A DNA stretch of 64,000 bases from NCBI GenBank assembly GCA_035405785.1, contig DAONJS010000001.1, forward strand, positions 62,001 to 126,000. The letters are read 5' to 3'. Below the pieces are notes generated by a model. That model searched no databases. It was not told the origin of the DNA and worked only from the letters and a program-made list of their open reading frames with translations. The position numbers and the translations under genes were made by a program. This document shows positions 59,371-64,000 of this stretch, in pieces; position 1 is the stretch's first letter; each line of letters opens with the position of its first letter. Origin of the DNA: BPGX01 sp035405785. Lineage in GTDB: Bacteria > Bacteroidota > Bacteroidia > B-17B0 > Aurantibacillaceae.

Positions 59371-62300
59371 TTATTCTTCTACAAATATCTTTTTGTTGAT
59401 AACTGAATAACCATCTTCTGCTTTAATTACGATAATTTGTTGAGATGGTAAATTATTCAAGTATGCTTTTTTGTTGTTTCCTAAAATAACAGTTTCTTTA
59501 ATAAGAGTTCTGCCTAAAATATCTGTAACCATCAAATTGACTTTTGTGTCTTTAGTATAGTTAGCAGTTACAAAATAACCCTTTGCGTCTCTGCTTACAA
59601 TTAAATTGGGTGAGGTAGGCACTCCATTTGGATTTAATCCCGTAACAGTGTTTACACTTATTTCTTTGAAAATACTCATTGTATCGCCACAGGCATTTAC
59701 ACCTTCTAAAATTACTAAATAATCTCCAGGATTTGAGTAAGAGTGAGTTGGGTTAGGTGAAGTAGAAGTTGTTCCATCACCAAAATACCATACAAAAGAA
59801 GATAAATTTTGAGAATTGTTGGTAAATTGAAATGAAGTATTCACAGGTAAAGTATCAGCATTTGTAGTAAAATCAATCACAGGAGCACTTATATTGGCGG
59901 TTAATTGTATTTGTTGAGTTGATACACCGCAAGCACCATCAGTTACCTCAACATAGTACCATCCTTCAGAAACATTTTTTAAAGTATCTTTACTAACTCC
60001 AGAAGTTGTTTTCAAAATTTGGTTATTTACATCTTTCCAAACAAATGTATAATTACCACTGCCCATATCAGCCGCTAAAACACCATTTGATTGCTTGTAG
60101 CATTGTGGAGTATTTACAATATTTGTAACAGGAGAATTTAAATTGCTCATTTGAATATTCAAACTAAATCTTGGGGTAGAAGTATTTGAACTTAATGTAA
60201 ATGTGTATGGAGATGATAATAGATTGTGAGTAGTATTAGTCAAATGATCTGTAAGCATAATGCAAGTGCCATAAGGGATATTTTCTTTTGCTTCTAATGC
60301 GATTTGATATGTTCCTGAGGTACCACTTTCTACTTGAACATCTAAATTAGTAGAGTTATTTGGATATGGAATTCCTTTTATTTTTAAAGATTTATTACTA
60401 CTTTGAACAAAAACCTGCGGTGCACCAGGATAAGGTTCTATATTTTCAGCATCATAGTCGGGAGAATAATTTATACTGGCATTAGAATTAAAATGAATAC
60501 CACAATGGGTATTTGCACTACCTGCACCCGTTAAGTGAAGATAAAACAAACGATTAGGTTGATGTGTATTTGTAAGTAAAGAAATGTCATTAATTGTGCG
60601 AAGTAGTGGATTGGTGCTTGCTGTAGAAGTTTTCATATTTTCATTCCATGCAACGCTGAATGCCTGATTGGCAACGATGTAAAATCCTTGACCTGTAGGG
60701 ATATTATCATCAATTCCACCGCTACTTACAGGCGGTGTAGAACCAACGCCTACTTTATATAAAGCATAATCACCATTTCCTCCATTTAAATCTGGATTCC
60801 ATACTCTTAATTCATTTGCCATTTTACCGCTTCCATAAGATGAACCAAATGCTTTTGCAAAACTTATTGGAGATGGATAAGGATTGCCTACTAAATTCCA
60901 ACCTTCTCCCATTCCGCTTGTTTTAGTGAAACTCCAACTGCCTGCATTTTTTTTGACAATAGGTCCTGTAACATCAATTAAAATATCTGTTGTAGAAGTT
61001 TGACCATTTCCCAAATAAACCCAGTATCCAACACCTGGTGTTATTGGAGCACTACCACTACTTATACCTGGATATGTATTATTTGTTTCATTGTAAGTAG
61101 TAACACTTGTAAAAGGAGAGCCACCAGCAGTAGAACCATTTGGACACCCACTTGGACAGGTCATTGGAAAATCATCTCCCCATCCGCTTGCCATAGTTTG
61201 ACCACTTACACCTGCTACTGCTAAATTTGTCCATCCAGTACTTCCTCCTTTTGCAAATGTTTCAACAGTAACATTTCCCGTAACATCTGCACTGGTAGAT
61301 AATACATTTATTCTTGCTTTTTGAGTATTATTGGATTTCAAAGTAAGATTTCCTCCGCTTGATAAAGTTCCAGCTAAAATATTCACATTTGAATATACAT
61401 CTAATGCATTGCCAAGTGTAAGTGTTTGTCCAGATTTATTAAGTATTAAAGTTTTCAAAGATCTAGTCGATGCACTTGTTTGTTCAAATAATATACTTCC
61501 ACTTAATGCCCCAGAATTTCTTATATCTAATGTCAAAGATTGAGAACCTGTAATAAAACCACCACCAAAATTCCATGCCCCACTCATGTATATTAATGCT
61601 GTATTAGACAAATCCAATGTACCACTTGTTATAGCACTGCCAGCATTACCACCTAAAATAATATATCCTGAAGATTTATTTATTTTTACTCTTGCATTTC
61701 TGGAAAGCGTAATGCCACCTAATTGCATATCATTAGAAGATAAGACGATATTTATAGAATTAGTTGAAGGTCCAGTTACATTTAATTGTGATGATGTTGT
61801 GCCTAGTGGCCATCTTAAATTAAAATTACCAGTACCGCCTACATTTCCTTGCAAAGTAAGTGTTGCAGAATTAGGCATATTTAAAAAAGCATTAGTGATA
61901 ATTTGATTTGATACAGTTGTTAATCCGACAGAAAGATTCTTTTGTGCTGAAGAGATACCCAAATTATAATAAGTCAAAGGCCAGATGCTCACACCTGTAT
62001 TTTGTGCCCAGTTTACCGTAGAACCATTATCTAAAATAACATCAGTTGAAGCGGGTAGATTACTTAAAGTAGATTGATATAAGGTTAATGTTCCTTTATC
62101 TTGTACTCTTAATTTTGCTCCTCCGCTTACCATTAAAGTAGCATTTGAAGCTACTGCAAGATTAGTATTGCTAACGCCATTTCCTACTCTGATTTCAGAG
62201 TTAGTTCCGCTTACTGTCCAACCAATTGCAGAAAGTGTAGTACTGCTTACATTTGTAACAACAAATATCTGATTGGGACTTGAAAAATCAGAAGGATTTG

Positions 62301-62433
62301 TACCACCTGGATTTAATGTCCAACTTGAAAGAGCATTTAATGCTCCGCTTCCTTTGTAGTTGTATACAGATTGAGAATGAAAATTATTTATCATTCCAAT
62401 TATTATACCCGATAATAAAACTATCTTTTTCAT
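59371..62433 (-). CDS. T9SS-secreted PKD-domain protein with type A sorting domain
   Basis: A 1020-residue exported protein: signal peptide (MKKIVLLSGIIIGMINNFHSQ), a Ser/Gly/Thr/Asn-rich beta-solenoid-like region (about 25-400) and 'MASGWGDDFPMTCPSGCPNG' with two cysteines. A middle section with 'GEGWNLVGNPYPSPISFAKA' is a motif common in T9SS proteins. A PKD domain (about 850-925: 'FVWYFGDGTTSTSPNPTHSY') and a C-terminal sorting domain ('VNLMVTDILGRTLIKETVIL', ending 'KKIFVEE') follow. No enzymatic motif. Likely a surface or matrix protein exported through T9SS. Confidence 0.87.
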   Translation of the reverse strand: MKKIVLLSGIIIGMINNFHSQSVYNYKGSGALNALSSWTLNPGGTNPSDFSSPNQIFVVTNVSSTTLSAIGWTVSGTNSEIRVGNGVSNTNLAVASNATLMVSGGAKLRVQDKGTLTLYQSTLSNLPASTDVILDNGSTVNWAQNTGVSIWPLTYYNLGISSAQKNLSVGLTTVSNQIITNAFLNMPNSATLTLQGNVGGTGNFNLRWPLGTTSSQLNVTGPSTNSINIVLSSNDMQLGGITLSRNARVKINKSSGYIILGGNAGSAITSGTLDLSNTALIYMSGAWNFGGGFITGSQSLTLDIRNSGALSGSILFEQTSASTRSLKTLILNKSGQTLTLGNALDVYSNVNILAGTLSSGGNLTLKSNNTQKARINVLSTSADVTGNVTVETFAKGGSTGWTNLAVAGVSGQTMASGWGDDFPMTCPSGCPNGSTAGGSPFTSVTTYNETNNTYPGISSGSAPITPGVGYWVYLGNGQTSTTDILIDVTGPIVKKNAGSWSFTKTSGMGEGWNLVGNPYPSPISFAKAFGSSYGSGKMANELRVWNPDLNGGNGDYALYKVGVGSTPPVSSGGIDDNIPTGQGFYIVANQAFSVAWNENMKTSTASTNPLLRTINDISLLTNTHQPNRLFYLHLTGAGSANTHCGIHFNSNASINYSPDYDAENIEPYPGAPQVFVQSSNKSLKIKGIPYPNNSTNLDVQVESGTSGTYQIALEAKENIPYGTCIMLTDHLTNTTHNLLSSPYTFTLSSNTSTPRFSLNIQMSNLNSPVTNIVNTPQCYKQSNGVLAADMGSGNYTFVWKDVNNQILKTTSGVSKDTLKNVSEGWYYVEVTDGACGVSTQQIQLTANISAPVIDFTTNADTLPVNTSFQFTNNSQNLSSFVWYFGDGTTSTSPNPTHSYSNPGDYLVILEGVNACGDTMSIFKEISVNTVTGLNPNGVPTSPNLIVSRDAKGYFVTANYTKDTKVNLMVTDILGRTLIKETVILGNNKKAYLNNLPSQQIIVIKAEDGYSVINKKIFVEE

Positions 62434-62576
62434 AAATTAATTTTTAATGGTTTTACGATATAAGTTTCTTTTTGGTTACAAAGGTAAGGAAAATTTCTCT
62501 AATAAAAGAGTTTTTATGAAAAGACTTATTTTTTAACATTTTCCAGGCAATTTAATATCATTCAAAAAATTAAACA

Positions 62577-62584
62577 TATCTTTG
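62577..62584 (+). promoter_or_regulatory. -7 promoter box for uppS
   Basis: TATCTTTG ends 17 bp before the ATG at 62602. Confidence 0.6.
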
Positions 62585-62601
62585 CAGGGCTTTTTTAATA
62601 T

Positions 62602-63363
62602 ATGGAAGACATTTTAAACAAAATAAAACAAAAAAAAGTACCTATTCACGTAGCCATTATTATGGATGGTAATGGCAGGTGGGCTAAAAAGCAAGGCAAA
62701 GATAGAATTGAAGGACATAAGGCAGGGGTAGAATCTGTGAGAAATGCTGTAAAAGCAAGTATAGAATGTGGTGTCAAATATTTAACTCTCTATGCTTTTA
62801 GCACTGAAAACTGGAAAAGACCAAAAGAAGAAGTGGATGCTTTAATGGAATTGTTAGTTTTTGCCATTGAAAAAGAAGTACCTGAATTGATGAAAAATAA
62901 TATTCGCTTAAATGCTATTGGAAATCTTTCCTCTTTGCCTGAAAAATCACAGCAATCTCTCTATCAATCTATTGAAATTACAAAAAATAATACCTATCTG
63001 ACTCTCACTCTTGCTCTTAGTTATTCTTCAAAATGGGAAATAACAAATGCCTGTAAATTAATTGCTCAAAAAGTGAAGCAAGGGCTATTAAATCCTGAAG
63101 ATATTGATGAATCTACCATTCAGAATCATTTAAATACTGCTAATTTACCTGACCCTGAATTGATTATCAGAACATCTGGAGAATATAGAATTAGTAATTT
63201 TTTATTGTGGCAGGCGGCTTATGCAGAGTTTTACTTTACAACAGTATATTGGCCAGAATTTACAAAAGAAGAGTTTTACAAAGCAATTCTTGACTTCCAA
63301 AAAAGAGAAAGACGCTTTGGAAAAACAAGTGAACAAATCCTTTCTGAAACCTCAAAAAAATAA
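62602..63363 (+). CDS. uppS: isoprenyl (undecaprenyl diphosphate) transferase
   Basis: Makes the C55 lipid carrier for peptidoglycan and surface glycans by cis-condensation, 253 residues. The family signature is MDGNGRWAKKQG with catalytic Asp22; 'GHKAGVESVRNAVKASIECG', 'LTLYAFSTENWKRPKEEV' and the C-terminal 'PDPELIIRTSGEYRISNFLL' follow. The usual 'GExRxSNFLLWQ' reads correctly. bamA begins 14 bp after the stop, a common Bacteroidota order. Confidence 0.97.
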   Translation: MEDILNKIKQKKVPIHVAIIMDGNGRWAKKQGKDRIEGHKAGVESVRNAVKASIECGVKYLTLYAFSTENWKRPKEEVDALMELLVFAIEKEVPELMKNNIRLNAIGNLSSLPEKSQQSLYQSIEITKNNTYLTLTLALSYSSKWEITNACKLIAQKVKQGLLNPEDIDESTIQNHLNTANLPDPELIIRTSGEYRISNFLLWQAAYAEFYFTTVYWPEFTKEEFYKAILDFQKRERRFGKTSEQILSETSKK

Positions 63364-63377
63364 TACTCAACACATTT

Positions 63378-64000
63378 ATGATTTCATTTTTTAATCTAAA
63401 TAAAAAAAGTTATTTTATTTTAATATTACTCATTTTACTTTTTGTTAGTAAATTTTTTGCACAGCAAATATCTACAAGAGAACTATATGAAAGCCCGAAA
63501 AAATATACCATTGGAGGCATTGAAATAGAAGGAACTGAAAATACTGATAAAAATGTTTTAAAATATCTTACAGGATTATTTGTTGGAGATGAAATTCAAA
63601 TACCAGGAGAAAAAATTTCAGATGCTATTAAAAATCTGATGAAACAAGGTATGTTTGATGATGTAAAAATTTATGTAGATAAAATTTTAGAAAATGATAT
63701 TTTTTTGAGAATCGTTGTTCAGGAAAAACCAAGATTATCTAAATTTACTTTTATTGGAAAAATCAAGAAAAGCGAAGCAGATGATATTCGTGAAAAAATT
63801 CGCCTAATTAGAGAAAAAGTAATTACAGATTACACTATCGGAAATATCAAAAATACTATCAAAGAATATTATGTCAATAAAGGATATTATTTTACAGAAG
63901 TGGAAATCACTCAAGAGCCCGATAAGTTGGCAAAAACACCTCATATTATTTTATATATTAAAATTAAAAAAGGGAAAAAAGTAAGGGTGAAAGACATTAA
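63378..64000 (+). CDS. bamA: outer-membrane assembly factor BamA, 5' part (runs off the window)
   Basis: The open frame starts at ATG 63378 and continues to the last base, giving 207 residues. A signal peptide (MISFFNLNKKSYFILILLIL, ending FFAQQ) is followed by POTRA domains: 'YTIGGIEIEGTENTDKNVLK', 'GMFDDVKIYVDKILENDIFL', 'KPRLSKFTFIGKIKKSEADD', 'YYVNKGYYFTEVEITQEP' and 'IKKGKKVRVKDI'. This matches the multi-POTRA periplasmic part of BamA, which inserts outer-membrane barrels. The barrel lies beyond the window. It follows uppS by 14 bp and is probably in the same transcript. Confidence 0.92.
   Translation, partial: MISFFNLNKKSYFILILLILLFVSKFFAQQISTRELYESPKKYTIGGIEIEGTENTDKNVLKYLTGLFVGDEIQIPGEKISDAIKNLMKQGMFDDVKIYVDKILENDIFLRIVVQEKPRLSKFTFIGKIKKSEADDIREKIRLIREKVITDYTIGNIKNTIKEYYVNKGYYFTEVEITQEPDKLAKTPHIILYIKIKKGKKVRVKDI

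Noticed and set aside
61586..61906. 106-residue + strand frame, and others at 61000-61224 and 61331-61543
   Set aside because: All are antisense shadows of the Ser/Gly-rich T9SS gene, whose biased codons leave the opposite strand open.
1..64000. Defence island, prophage, integrative element or secondary-metabolite cluster
   Set aside because: No integrase, transposase, restriction, toxin-antitoxin, phage structural, NRPS/PKS or cas gene was recognised; the gene set is ordinary chromosomal Bacteroidota content.

Overview
The window is a low-GC (by eye about 30%) chromosomal segment from a member of the Bacteroidota, probably an uncultured or environmental Chitinophagales/Saprospirales-like lineage; the order-level guess is inference. 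The phylum call rests on direct signs: promoters with the Bacteroidota -7 box TAnnTTTG, two giant secreted proteins with type IX secretion (T9SS) C-terminal sorting domains, a GldH gliding lipoprotein next to a cysteine-rich PSP1/RicT protein, a TonB receptor with a carboxypeptidase-like N-terminal domain, a YfhO membrane protein, a DUF2027-Smr protein and the 31-residue COX24/AURKAIP1 protein next to an RNase G gene. Shine-Dalgarno sequences are not evident. I see no tRNA, rRNA, CRISPR, prophage or complete insertion sequence.

Layout. 1-8.9 kb: SRPBCC protein, photolyase and TIGR01777 epimerase, then envelope glycan genes (GT2, GNAT, ArnT-like GT39), an aldehyde dehydrogenase and an alpha/beta hydrolase. 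9-13 kb: a TPR-SpoIIE signalling phosphatase and pyrR-pyrB. 13-24.6 kb: M28 peptidase, recN, murI, HU, pyrG-rimM, yfhO-coaBC and a patatin. 24.6-25.6 kb: a gene-free island of nested palindromic repeats. 25.6-36.7 kb: OsmC, a TonB receptor behind a paired palindromic operator, ricT-gldH-kynU, gamma carbonic anhydrase, serS and an ABC-2 permease. 36.9-46 kb: a 1627-residue T9SS beta-helix protein, agmatinase-family enzyme, RNase G, COX24-like protein, TPR protein and a second HU. 46-54 kb: glutamate dehydrogenase, ferritin, an amidohydrolase-fold protein lacking its metal motif, and several secreted or lipidated proteins of unknown function. 54-64 kb: queD-folE, a BamA/TamA-like protein, superoxide dismutase, a TM2 protein, gmk, a DUF2027-Smr protein, a YbgC-like thioesterase, a T9SS/PKD protein, uppS and the 5' part of bamA.

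Most genes are housekeeping or envelope functions in short, often overlapping operons; several pairs share ATGA stop-start overlaps. Many promoters sit 4-20 bp before the start codon, so mRNAs should have very short leaders or none, and this was used to correct several start codons.

I do not see a complete new defence or biosynthetic system. The most unusual material is non-coding: the 24.6-25.5 kb repeat island (a 340-bp dyad-symmetric element, a 133-bp palindromic MITE-like element and a composite repeat whose second copy lies inverted at 46.0 kb), the paired operator before the TonB receptor, and two intrinsic terminators embedded in protein-coding sequence.
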